From positions 1 to 64,000 of the forward strand of contig JAJSPD010000084.1 in NCBI GenBank assembly GCA_021307315.1: a stretch of 64,000 bases of DNA, read 5' to 3'. Positions 41,491 through 52,517 of this stretch are shown here, piece after piece (position 1 is the stretch's first letter; each line of letters starts with the position of its first letter). Origin of the DNA: Bisporella sp. PMI_857 (taxonomy: Eukaryota; Ascomycota; Leotiomycetes; Helotiales; Helotiaceae). Position numbers and translations under genes: made by a program. The notes under the pieces are model-generated. The model did not search any database. It had not been told where the DNA came from and saw only the letters and a list, made by a program, of their open reading frames with translations.

Positions 41491-41494
41491 GAAT

Positions 41495-41890
41495 ATGGCG
41501 ATCAAAATCAGCTGCACCACTCTCCCCCTCCGTCAGAACAAATGGAGGCAACGTCCTGGCTCTCGAGCTCGTCGCAGAATTCCATCTAAGAACCAAACGC
41601 TTGAGGCCTGCAACGAAAGCTCCTCCGACTCTCACGACGTTAATCCCCTCCTACCTTTCTCCGAGGCCAGTCCTCGCCTTTGTTGCGTCAAAGACTTCTA
41701 CCAATATTGGCAGCGCTGGAAATCGCGACCGATGGAGGAGGAGGCACAAACAGAGATGAATAATTTGCTGCTAGAGCAGGAGCAGCAGAAGTTGTTTGGT
41801 GGCGACGGCGATGATGACTGGCGTCTTTGTCTGGCAATGCTGGACGTGGTGATCTGTCTCTTTGGCGATACCGATTACCTGGATCCTTGA
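41495..41890 (+). CDS. uncharacterised ORF, 131 aa
   Basis: The ORF has a basic N-terminal half (RPGSRARRRIPSK) and an acidic Gln/Glu-rich half (MEEEAQTEMNNLLLEQEQQK), ending with DDDWRLCLAMLDVVICLF. No domain is recognised and no splice sites are obvious. It may be a chance ORF. Confidence 0.25.
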   Translation: MAIKISCTTLPLRQNKWRQRPGSRARRRIPSKNQTLEACNESSSDSHDVNPLLPFSEASPRLCCVKDFYQYWQRWKSRPMEEEAQTEMNNLLLEQEQQKLFGGDGDDDWRLCLAMLDVVICLFGDTDYLDP

Positions 41891-44470
41891 CGACATTTCA
41901 TATACAGCAATCCTCAGGGCTGAGCAATAACCGACCTTGCATGTCTTCTACCACCTTGAGAGTTCCTTGGATGATTCGACGTCCCTACATCACCAACATT
42001 CCTATCGGTGATTAAGCATGCATCGGTTGTGGAGAGCAAGAGTCGCTGTTGTAGCTCTCCAAGAAAGTCAGAGATCTGTATTGCTTGCAGGATTAGTTAT
42101 TTAGTTGGAGCTAGGACTTAAGGCTGGTTTGTCGTAGCTTTGAATACCCTTGTCATTACGCTCTAGCCAAAGGCCATAAAATTGATCGATTCGTTTTTGA
42201 AGCTGCAATCCACGTTCAATCAGTTTGAACCAAGAGCTCAAGCGTGTCATGCGGTTATGCGGTAAGGTAAGGCCGTTGCGAAGGATTTAACCTTGGTTAG
42301 AAGTTGAGGCGGTGCATGTATCTTAACACATAAGTTATGACGGTTTCCTAGCGGTCTGCTTTTTCCATTCCTGCAACTGTGCGTGTTTATATCATCATCA
42401 TCGATTTAGTCTTTATTTTTGGCAGAGAGAAAGGCGTCAGTTGCGAGGTATAGAACATGACATTGATAACAGATGCGATGATGGCGAGGCTGGTCCTCGT
42501 GTGGGATTGCTATACCAAATTAGATAGAAACTATGCCAAAACGAATCACTACACACTGATTGATACCTCTCTTAGCATGGGGCCGTTGTTTGGAGCGTTA
42601 TCCATCTAGAAATACCCAGGTCGAAGAGTTATATCAAAGTCGTCGATTGCCCGGAGTATATATCGACTCAAGTTCTCTCGTGTATGTGATCCTTCAACCT
42701 CCTTTGAGCATATTAAGACCTCTTCTAGATTCCCCTCAGAGTTGATCAAAAAGTTCGGTCTAAATATAGATACGTGAAGGAAGGCTTGGAGTGCTATTGA
42801 CCTGTTTGCCCGTAAAAGTCAGACTGACGTAGCATCCAGGTCCCTATTGTATGGTGATCTTTCGGGAGCTAAGGCTCAATCTTGCGGTAGAGATATACTA
42901 GGACGTAGCAAAAAGAAGAACACTCGTAAGCGTAGGGGAAGGTTACGTCCTGTAATGTTTGTAGTAATCAAGTCTTCGAGCTGGTCGGGGTTGACATCTG
43001 ATTGGCCAATATAGTCCTCACCTCTAAGGCTGTTTCCGAAACTGCCGTCAAGACCGTCTCTGAAACACTGCCGTTTTTGTGGGTTGGCAGTTGCAGTTAC
43101 AAGAGAATCTTCAATTGACATCTGCCTCTTCCTTGCCTTCTCTTGCCGTAGCGACACCTCAGTAATATTGTGACTGACCTGTAAGCGCGCTTTGATCAAT
43201 CGTGCACCCCATTCAGGAGGTATATTTTAAAACATTATTTCCACCTCCACTCCAACTTATTTGCAGGATGAAAGTATTGCGTATTTATGTCTGCATCTGG
43301 CATGTGCTTATATACTACCACATGATCTCTCGAATTAAGTTGGCGATTCCTCAATCGTCTAAAATAGGTATTAAGAGTTTAAGGTCTTCTAAGTTGGTCT
43401 TCAACAATCACTCCAAACTTATTGAACACTTTATTCTGCACTTCCTATACTGGTACACGGGGCTGCCAAGGATAACCACCATAGGTGATAAGAGCCATGA
43501 CCAAATCATAAGCCATACTAGATAATTGCATTACTTTTAAAATTTGGGGCCGTAAAATCCGGACCTACATCGTCACTCAGTATATATATTCTTGTCGGCG
43601 ATTGCTACAGCAGAGTGACTGATTTGACCACGATCAAATTGATATTCTTTAACGATCACGTTCTTTATGTAATTGATAAATCACGCTTTATAATTCCAAT
43701 TTGTTTAAACCTTGATCAACAGAAGTACACTAGATCAGATTCTAACTGAAGCGCTTTTCCAAGCAGTTCAGACTATGGCAAAGTGGGAAATCACTAGAAA
43801 TCTGTGAGCTGGAAATATGCTCGGCTACGTTGCCAGATTGCAGGCTCGTCAGCTGAAATCGATTGGGGTTACTTCCTCACGTCCAACAGCATTGCTTCAC
43901 GTTTTTCATGAGTCTTTTTTTTTATTAAATTGGCTGGCATGCTTCATAGAAGCTGCTTCTCTCAAAACACTGAATAATACGACAAGTTTATCGAGAACCA
44001 ATTTAAAGTGCTTATGTGTGACCGCGATTAGTCTGTAGAAGTATTAGTATGACCGCTAGCAGGAAACGCTAGCTACCTGCTAATACTGGTGCCTCTGGGA
44101 AAGTCAAAACATCTACATAGCTTCGCTGATGGGCATTTACGCAGTATATGTTGCAGCTTGCCGATTGATGTAAAGGTTATTGAGATTCGCAATGAACATA
44201 GTGTCACGATTGAACTGGTTTCCATTCAACTCAGCTAATAGCTCTCACATATATATAACATAGAGCAGTGACTCTTAGTTGTCATCTGACCTGATCGGCG
44301 TCAAGGCAACAGCTGCCACCTGACTCACATCAAGGCAACTATACCAAGTAAACACATAGCCTACGCTGCGCTATCGAAAGGGATCTGCTCACCGCCACGC
44401 TAAAAGGAGACCATGATTGACTTAGCAGAGTCACTGTCTCGAACATTATTGAGTATAATGCGAGTGGCGG
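41891..44470. other. no recognisable gene
   Basis: ORFs up to 107 codons (42876-43199 minus; 43202-43525 plus). I found no domain, element terminus or RNA gene. Confidence 0.4.
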
Positions 44471-44478
44471 ATGTGCTG

Positions 44479-45820
44479 TTACAAGAGCTGAGGCTGGACT
44501 AGCTGGGACCCCAATTCAAGGAATTTCCACAGCGCGTTTGCTTCTTGCTCCAAGCCCCTTTCCGAACACGCTTTGTACGAGGCATGCCAGCTTTTTTCTT
44601 TACAATCGGAGGTTGCAATCCAAATCGCTGACTGAGATTGGAACGAATGGCCGGCTAAAGGTATTGATATATCGGTCGACGTGGTATTGCATTGCAAACA
44701 ACTGAATTGGATCCTTTCCAAGCTTGGTGCTCTCGAAATCAAGGCCTTCCCAATTTTTGTCGTCACCCAACTTTACAATCCATTCAACTTGACAGGTTTC
44801 TTCGTCTGAGTTATACACGATATAGTCACGAAGTGCGCATGCGATCATTGCACTTTGCCATTGGTACGTCGCAAATAGTCTCGAATTTCTGAGCTTTACT
44901 GTCCTCTGATCGGTCATAAATTGTCGTCATACACGAGCTGTATAGTCTATTAATTAAGTGAAAGGGTGGCAGATGCCCCAACTTGTCCTAGAACGAATTG
45001 GCGACTCGACTATATTAGAGGTATCATGACCAAAGCAAGGCACCTGGCGGTGGGATCTAGTCCACAAGGTATTGTCGATTGCGCAAAGGCAATCAAAAGA
45101 AAGGCGACTAACACTTAGTATCTTCATCATCTCCGCTCCGTCCAAAGCGTCAGTGTTAGCCCGCCATGCTCTCCAAAAAAGGTCGAACTTTAATGCCAAA
45201 TCGTTGCTATAAGTTATCTGCGATATGCTAGTAATAATGAAGATGTGTCGCGTTTGGCAATACCTTTTCTACAGCGTCCACCACGCCTTTGCCTCGATTA
45301 GATATTAAGGTTAACCTAGAGCTGATTACGCTCGTAGGAAGAGCTTTTTTTAAATGCTTTAGAAACCAGGTCCACAATTCTCATTTTAAATAGGTACTAA
45401 TCCCCACACACACAAAGCACTTGATCATTGGCATTGATTCCACAGCAAATTAGAAGCATCATACGATATTGAGACTTAGTATGAGTACCGTCGATTGCGT
45501 CGAAATCGCGCATATAATGAGTTGCTTTACGAAGAGGAACGTGCAAAAGAAAGCAGCTTGGAATTGACGACTTTCGGGCTCCCACGTAGTGACCACTTTA
45601 CTCTTGCGGTGGCCGCTGCGTGTATGATTGCAATATTGATCCATATAAGCTGGAAACTTTGCAAGGGAAGCTGACTCGTCACCGTGCAGTTCTTCGAGCT
45701 CTCGTTGCTTCACGCGGTACGCCTCTTTATAAGGGATTTAGTGGTAATGCTGAAGCCTCTCTGCAGGCTGTGTCGCTCGCCGGAGTAATCTTAGGATTAT
45801 CCAGAATCGCTGCACGATGA
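44479..45820 (-). pseudogene. MULE transposase remnant
   Basis: Read on the minus strand from 45820: RVKQRELEELHGDESASLAK (N-terminal region), FDAIDGTHTKSQYRMMLLIC (first catalytic Asp), LTLISNRGKGVVDAVEK (second position, Asn where Asp is usual), then FGHDTSNIVES, and IDTFSRPFVPISVSDLD-like sequence after the SWIM region. The order matches the MULE at 22480 but the copy is a different lineage. Frames change several times. A solo LTR abuts the N-terminal end. Confidence 0.8.
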
Positions 45821-45824
45821 TGAG

Positions 45825-45929
45825 TGTCACGGCCCTCGCTTAGAGCCCCTTAGGGCTCGGCCCCTGACACCGCAAGACCTCGCTTAGGCTGGCCCCTGGC
45901 CGTGACACTGTTCGCCTTAAGTTGTTACA
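45825..45929 (+). mobile_element. short solo LTR, TSD ATGAG
   Basis: The unit begins TGTCACGGCCCTCGC and ends TTAAGTTGTTACA. ATGAG flanks it (45820-45824, 45930-45934). At 105 bp it lacks the TATA part present in its relatives at 22149 and 51997, which indicates an internal deletion. Confidence 0.88.
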
Positions 45930-45934
45930 ATGAG

Positions 45935-46339
45935 GGACAATACACTCTAAGCTATTTATATTCCTAGCTTGGAAGTGAGTAGCAGGTCCACAAACATGTT
46001 GTATAAGGTGCATAATAAAGACTCCTGCTTTTTTTGACTCTATAACTGTTAGTAGCCATTTATATGTGTTATGATCATGTGACTAGCACCTGAAACGTGG
46101 GACCTCGATCCTACTCAACCCTTAGAACGAGAGCCTAGAACAATGAAGAACAACTAACAATCAAGACTTATCCACCAACCTCAACGAGCATTGCACATGA
46201 AACACATGCGTGCGTGCCCTCAGGTTAAAGTATAAGTAATTACTGCAACGCGGGTGTTCCCACAATAACTCTAATTCTGAATTTATAGCTTTAACAACTA
46301 ACCTGGAAATACTTTTTATCAGAATAAGCCACTTTATGA
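45935..46339. other. no recognisable gene
   Basis: Possibly further MULE-flanking sequence. Nothing identified. Confidence 0.4.
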
Positions 46340-46344
46340 CTCTC

Positions 46345-46791
46345 TTTAACAGCCACAATCGGTTTCAAGAAGGTTTACAGCGGTGACAGCCAAAGCCGGT
46401 TAGAGATGGTTTTACAGCAGGCCACAATCGGTTTAAGGAAGGTTTACAGCTGTGACAGCCAGAGTCGGTTAAGAATGGTTTTACAATAGGCCACAATCGG
46501 TATAAGGATAGTTTACACTAAAGTCAGTTACAAACAGCAGCACAGGTCGGTTTAGATCGGCTACAGGCTCCTTTACAAAAGTGCCGACTTCTAAAGGTAC
46601 AGTACTGTTAAAGCATCGTTAGAGGATATAAGGAACAGCTAGAGCCTTCTGGAGAAAGGCAAGCTTGAGTTTTCTCGTTAGACTTACAAGCATACTTCTG
46701 ATATCAATCTATTACTATTTTAACCACAGCGCTCGTCAAGTGTTCTCATCTGTTATATTGCAATCCCTCCTGCTGCCCTCTATCTGTTACA
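46345..46791 (+). mobile_element. solo LTR with internal tandem repeats, TSD CTCTC
   Basis: The right end reads CCCTCTATCTGTTACA and matches the inverse of the start of the LTR at 235. The left end reads TTTAACA where TGTAACA is expected (one change). CTCTC flanks it (46340-46344, 46792-46796). It contains GGATATAAGGAACAGC, shared with the other copy. Confidence 0.82.
46352..46558 (+). repeat. 69-bp imperfect tandem repeat in LTR
   Basis: Units start at 46352, 46421 and 46490 with GCCACAATCGGT. The first two are about 85 percent alike by eye; the third decays after some 30 bp. Confidence 0.8.
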
Positions 46792-46859
46792 CTCTCCAGT
46801 GTCCCCAATGTACGCTTTAATCGTAGACGTCGCCAAAGATATATTATCGGAAGATTAGC

Positions 46860-47707
46860 CTATCGGAAGCGGCATTTTAACTATAATCAAAAGTGGTAAT
46901 AAAGAAGGATATACAATTAAATTCAGAGATTGTTTTGTGGACGCTTGCAAAGTACATGCAGTAGCGTCTTGGCTGGAAACCAGCAGTATACTAGACTTAA
47001 GCACGCAAAATGATGGTATACTACTGTTTTATTGTCAAGAAAAGTGTAGTATTCTAGGTATGTAGCCAAAAAAAAAATACAAAAATGTCTCGTGTACCAC
47101 CATTTGCTTGTATTATTTCTAAAATACCACTTTTTTTTTGAGCTCTTTCTCATATACCACAACTTTTTTCCTTGACTTTAGAACAGTGGTATTTCAGATA
47201 ACTATACACCTGCAAAATGATGGTATCCTAGAAAAAGAGCCATTTCACGCTGTGTATCTGGAATACCATCATTTTGCAGGTGCATATCTGAAATACCGCT
47301 GTTTTAAAGCCAAGAAGCTAATGCTTACCTCGGCACACAAAAGTAGTAACAATCTCCAACTTTCTCTTCTTTTTCATTAGCGTTATAATCTTCGATATGG
47401 AGCTTTCTATAGGCTCTCATTTAGTGATATAAGTTCTGCGAAAGTGACGATTAAGACGTACGTTGCCGGCAACCATGAATCGTGGAAAGCCACTCATTCT
47501 GATAAAAAAAGCTTTAATGTTGTTTGCAAGAAGACCGACTGTAAAATCCATATTAGAGCTACGAATTCCAAGAAGAATAGGGTCCATATAACTCATTTAT
47601 GCCTCATACTTATAGCTCCTAATTTAAGCTCCCTGGCGCAACTTATACCGGGTGAAGCACGCTGTACTGGAAGAGAAGTATGGCGACGAAGCACTTTGAC
47701 TGAGTGA
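46860..47707 (+). pseudogene. MULE 5' end and transposase N-terminus fragment
   Basis: Subterminal sequence full of GTGGTAT/ATACCAC motifs is followed by FSDISSAKVTIKTYVAG and SWKATHSDKKSFNVVCKK, closely matching the N-terminal region of the MULE transposase at 23170-23340. The frame then runs into unrelated sequence near 47650. The catalytic core is missing. Confidence 0.75.
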
Positions 47708-48272
47708 AGGTCTGAGTGATGGTCATCGCTTGTCTCTTATTAGCACAGTGTGCAGGTAGATTGTCCATGGGTTAGGTCGCCTGCGGAGGGCCTCGGTTAG
47801 GGTAGATTGTTCTGATTAACGGGTAGATATCTGTTGAAGTTTCTGCTTTAAAACATTAATTGCGATAGACTACGGGAGAATGTGACCAAGAGTCTCATGC
47901 TGGTGCTTTGAAGAACTCGAGGGCAGGCTTTGAGAAGGCCAATCAAGAATAATTTATGAAGGGCTCGTCCACATTCTTAGACGCTTTCGGACAATACTGA
48001 TTGCGAAGCGTTCTCCTTAATGTTCATACTATCTTGGGTAGCATTATACAAGATATGTTGAATACTGTTACGAGATAGACTGACAATACTTACCATTCAA
48101 ATCCCTCTAAATCGACAAGACACTTGATGACATAACTATTTTGCGCTCCACAGAACGTCTCGGGAATTTTCTGATGACCGGGACAAATGATGCTTATCCC
48201 ATTACCAACACAAAATTGCGCGGTCGAGGATACAATCTCAGTTGATCAGTTCAGTAACCACTACTTACGCAA
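47708..48272. other. upstream region of the F-box-like gene
   Basis: No gene seen; it should hold the promoter of the next gene. No clear TATA motif. Confidence 0.4.
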
Positions 48273-49051
48273 ATGTCGCTAGAGAATTTATTTTTACGTT
48301 GCTTGCTCATTCATCCCATATTATCTTCCACGATTATTCACTTAGATTTGATTGACCGGATAAATTTGATGAGGACATGCCGCCAGGCTTATACGTCAGT
48401 AAATTACACACTTGGTCCATACGATATCGACAAGTATCTCTCAACCTACATACAGGATCCAGCTTCGTTCAGACATCTCTTGAAAGAAACGGGGGCAGTA
48501 GTGGCGGGGGGATGATAGACACATACCGTGGACTCCCCGACGCAGATGATCACTGCATCATGTACTTGCCGGCAATGCTTAAGCCATCCAGGAACTCTTT
48601 CGATGAGGCCACCTATGAGAGATCGATCTTGCGTATACGGAGCTACTTTCATCAGGTAGGAGCTGTTCTGCAACCAGACACAAGCAATCTCAAGTTCTGC
48701 CAGAATACATTCATTTTCAATAATATCAAGTTGGTGTTGCTACACAAAACATGGAACGACCCGGTCATTCAAAACAAACTCAAGCATAGAGCGTTGTTGA
48801 CCCACACCGGCTCGTATATCATGGACCGGAAAGGGTTTTGTGCTAGTTTAAAAGATCCTCGGAAATGCTGGTACGATACAAGAGTCGTAGAAGCAGTGTT
48901 ATATCTTACGAAAAGTACATTTAGACCGGCACGAAAGGAGCTCGAAAAGTTCAGCAGGCTTGAAATGCTGGCGGCCGACGAGAAAGCACTGAAAATATGT
49001 ATACAATATTTTTGTCTGCAGACAGCCACACGGCATATATTGATGCGCTGA
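48273..49051 (+). pseudogene. F-box-like protein gene with a one-base frameshift
   Basis: The first frame begins MSLENLFLRCLLIHPILSST and contains LDLIDRINLMRTCRQAY, an F-box-like helix pair. It goes on with YDIDKYLSTYIQDPASFRHL and GAVVAGG, a layout seen in fungal proteins where an F-box precedes a nucleotidyltransferase-like fold; the second point is inference. It stops at 48513. Adding one G to the G6 run at 48506-48511 joins it to the second frame (MIDTYRGLPDADDHCIMYLP to RHILMR). About 259 residues would result. A run-length error in sequencing is possible. Confidence 0.5.
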
Positions 49052-49312
49052 AGCTGCGACATGCGCTACATTCTTGGATAAACTGTACCCGGGAGATCAA
49101 AGATCCAAACCCAGCTGCGTCTCATTCACAACTCACAGTAGAAGTCAACACAAGTTAGAGTGACCATATTTGACGATGCCCAGCCAATGGTCACTATTCA
49201 GAATCATGTCCGAGTGGATCCTTGTGTACACCTCGCAAATCAAAGTCGGCAGCACAATTCGTGAGATTTACACAAATCGCTCGGAGATATGGAGCAATTA
49301 TTGAGAACAGGA
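49052..49312. other. short interval, no gene
   Basis: Nothing identified. Confidence 0.45.
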
Positions 49313-49720
49313 TTATGTTGGGTGAGAACTAATTTTCGGGTTGCACGTACGGAAAGGGTGAAGGGTCAACTTGGAAGAGCCTGTCTGTACCGTCCCTTCG
49401 CCAAAGTTGTGTATCATTATAGATATAAAGCTGATTGCACACCATAAAGCATTAGAGTCTAGTTTCGGCACAGGATAAAGCATCCCCGTAATATGGCGCG
49501 ATATAAGAGGTGTTGAATCCATCTTATCTCCATCAAGAGTTCTTGCTGCTCTCTGTCTAACATATTCGATAAGGCTCTCGATAAAGGGAATAATGATATT
49601 GATTCGAATGGGCTTTTGCCTGGCAATTGCCTGTAGCTTCGTTGCTTCATCTATAATTATCATGTCGTGCTCGAGGTAGTTCTGAGTCGATGCGCCAGAA
49701 AGGAAAGTGACGCGTAACAA
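49313..49720 (-). CDS. uncharacterised ORF, 135 codons, no clear start
   Basis: The frame (YLEHDMIIIDEATKLQAIAR, IIIPFIESLIEYVRQRAA and more) has balanced composition and may be coding. It has no ATG at its 5' end; the first is in DMIIIDE. An upstream exon or a decayed gene could explain this. No family recognised. Confidence 0.3.
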   Translation of the reverse strand: MLRVTFLSGASTQNYLEHDMIIIDEATKLQAIARQKPIRINIIIPFIESLIEYVRQRAARTLDGDKMDSTPLISRHITGMLYPVPKLDSNALWCAISFISIMIHNFGEGTVQTGSSKLTLHPFRTCNPKISSHPT

Positions 49721-50272
49721 TCGACTTTTGACGCGCTTTTCACGTTAATTCCCAAAATTTCGTATGAACAGAGGGAGATTTTTTTTCATACCATTTCGGA
49801 TCCAGCCAGCTGCTAATGCTGAAAGCGTAGTATTGGTCAAGTTGCTGACAGGCGCTGGGATTAGTCATTGCGGGCATACTCCAAGACCGCACTCGGCCTG
49901 CCTAGGCTCCTGCGACTAACGTCAATAGTCAGCTCCTATGGACAAACATTCCAAGTCTTTACTAGCGCCCCATGAATAAACCTGATATAAATAGCGGGCG
50001 TGTGTCTTCCGGCATGGAACTTCGATGGCTACATGCGAAGGCCAGGAATCAGATCAGGCACTTCGGCTAATCTTCGGTTCAATTCTCGTTCAGCTTCTGG
50101 ACGTCGCATCGCATCGCGTCGCGCGTGCTCTTTCTGACTTCCCAATTTTATTTTCCCTCCTGAGAGCGATGGCTTGACGGGCGACATAACAACGCCTACA
50201 TCCCCATGATTGTCGCATACCTGCGCTGGTGCCTGAAGGGGCGATTGAATCCGGCACACAAAACTGCGAGTA
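49721..50272. other. upstream region of the zinc-finger/JmjC-like gene
   Basis: A minus-strand 105-codon ORF (50029-50346) overlaps the next gene and is likely chance. No promoter motif is clear. Confidence 0.4.
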
Positions 50273-51886
50273 ATGGAGACTGAAATATTATTGGTGCCCC
50301 CGGAGGAACGCTTCAAACCATGCGACTGTTGCGAATTCAATCCCACGGATTGGCACTGGAGGAATGCTACATTAACGATCCGGAAATGTATGGATACATG
50401 TGTTTATTGCGGGGAGACATTTCCACGCGCCTCAAGATTACGAAGACATCTCAAGGACTCCCGAAAGCATAAAGATCAGCGACTCACCGTTGTGAAAGAA
50501 GATGCCGGCAGACGGCCTTGGAAGTGAGTCAAGTCTCTTGTCATAATAGCAGCAGCTAATTCACGTGCCATTAATAGGATCACCAAAACCCATAAAAATA
50601 TCAACAATTGCAGTCCCAAACACAAGTCAAACGCCAGGTCAGACCACGTACCTAATTTCTCTACGAAGATCTCAACCCACGACGAACAAATACTGTACCT
50701 GGAAAGGGAAGGATTTGACAAGAAAGAGGTAGAAACGTTTCGCGGGCTCAAGCTGTCCGCCGCCGACGACATTCCGCTTGAGGTGAGGCAGCTCTGGGAG
50801 GAATATAATGGCGGGGTGCCTGAAATATTCGATGCTAGACGCTGTTGGGTGGCTACACCGCCCACTGATGCTGAGCTGCTCGAAGCTACTATCGATCAGA
50901 TCTATAAATCTAAGAGCGACCCATCTTTGGTCTGTTCCGTCATCCATAGAGGCGACCCCGATAATAGCATCGGTCCTATGCGGGCCGTTGCACAATTAGC
51001 ATTTCCGGACCTCTGGAACCCCTTGAAGCTGTTGGACCTCCGCCTTCCTATTGTTCGGAATGTTATGCTCAAACTTCCGAAGGGTTTGAGCGCTGGCGCG
51101 TCGGAACCGGACAACTTGCAGATGATGCTTACTACAAAATATTCCTCAAGCGAGCTACATTTCGGTACAGTGTATAATCTCCAGAAATTTCCTTAGGGCT
51201 GTATGCTGACGGATGCAGATAACGGAGAGGGCTTTTCTGTTATCCCTGGTGGGGCGGGTAAAAAGTTCTTCGCAACCTTTGTCAACAGCCCTCGGAATAT
51301 AAAACTCTTTAAAAGTACTGAGGGGAGAGAGGCAAAGCTTGATGAGATCGGGCGAGACATGGAAGGAGGCATCACCTACACAATTGACTCTGGCGAAGCC
51401 ATCTACTTGCCCTCGCACTGCTTTCACGCTGTATGGACAGGCAAAGGTTGCTTCCTTGTGTCGTTCGACTTTCTAAGACCAAAATCTGTCAAAGGGTACT
51501 CAAGGATCATATCTGCTGGGCTAGACAGATACATCGGAGAAAATCACCAGAGAGACTTGTTTGACCGGTTCCTGGCCGCCTTCGAGTTTGCCATAGAGAA
51601 TGGCTGTGTGTATGATGCACTTTTCTCGTGGATTGAACTATTGGACCGCACAAGAGAATGGGCACGGGAGAATCCTAAGTGGTCAAAGGAGGCGATAAGT
51701 TTATGTGAGGTATTTCTGTCATCATCCGCTTCGCTGGGCCAGATTTGTCCTTGTGGAGAGAGCCAGGGGAAGGAATTTCGGCAACACTTTCGAGTGTCTC
51801 ATTTTCTTGCAGTCTCACGCAAGCGACGTTACGATGAGAAGAGTATAAATCCTCGTAAGAGACGACATAAACAGTATATTGAATAA
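50273..51886 (+). pseudogene. C2H2 zinc-finger plus JmjC/cupin-like protein with in-frame stop
   Basis: Exon 1 (50273-50523) has a C2H2-type finger, CVYCGETFPRASRLRRHLKD and RKH. A 54-nt intron (50524-50577, GTGAGT..TAG) joins in frame to exon 2. Exon 2 reads through KISTHDEQILYLEREGFDKK and LELHFG-type sequence to a TAG at 51194-51196, then continues in the same frame for 230 codons. That part has NGEGFSVIPGG, GEAIYLPSHCFHAVWTG and LVSFDFL, a JmjC-like cupin with a plausible third metal ligand (His of CFHAV). A first ligand pair H-x-D/E is not clear: LHFG precedes the stop and TDAD follows it. The TAG fits CAG-to-TAG. A basic tail ends the protein. If functional it would be a nuclear oxygenase-like protein; more likely it is inactive. 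Confidence 0.6.
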
Positions 51887-51996
51887 CTTTGAGAGTGAAC
51901 GAAAAGACCCTTATTTTGCTGGCCCCTTGTAAAAGTATTATATTGCAAAGAGCTAGCAGGTCGCGAACTATTTTGCTCTCCTGACCATCTGAATTC

Positions 51997-52220
51997 TGTC
52001 ACGGCCCTGGCCCTGTCTCGCTTAGAGCTTGGACCCTGACACCACATGGCTCGCTTATGCTGGCCCCTGGCCAGCCTCCTGTATATAAGGCACTGCTTTC
52101 CTTCCCATCTTCGTCTGTAGCTTGTTCTCTTAGTTATAACAATTGACAGTCGTTCATACCTTTGAGTCCCTCTACCTGAGATCCACGGATCGAGATCCCT
52201 GTTCGCCTTGAGTTGTTACA
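51997..52220 (+). mobile_element. solo LTR, TSD AATTC
   Basis: The unit begins TGTCACGGCCCTGGCCC and ends TTGAGTTGTTACA. AATTC flanks it (51992-51996, 52221-52225). A TATATAAGG motif lies at about 52082. It separates the two convergent JmjC-type genes. Confidence 0.94.
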
Positions 52221-52257
52221 AATTCCCTCATTTAGAGATATCGAATACGTCGATCAA

Positions 52258-52399
52258 CTCAGCTTAGGCAATTTGATCAATTTGGTCAATATGGTAAATT
52301 TGGACAATTCTGTCAACTTGTTCAATTCTGTCAATTTGGTCGGTTTTATCAACTTGGCCAATTCAGTCAATTTGGTCAACTTAGTCAACTCGGTCAATT
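52258..52399. repeat. 9-bp degenerate tandem array
   Basis: About fifteen copies of a TTGGTCAAT-like unit (TTGGTCAAT, TTCTGTCAAT and others) run in tandem. An ORF across it encodes repeats of Asn-Leu-Val and similar. The same unit occurs briefly at 5790-5832. Confidence 0.85.
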
Positions 52400-52517
52400 A
52401 GTCTCATGTAAGGCAGATAATGTAGATTGAACATTCTAGACTGATAAAGAGGTTATTAATTTGGAATAGCCTATAATTATATACAGGTATATTGACTATA
52501 AAATATGGCTAATACTA

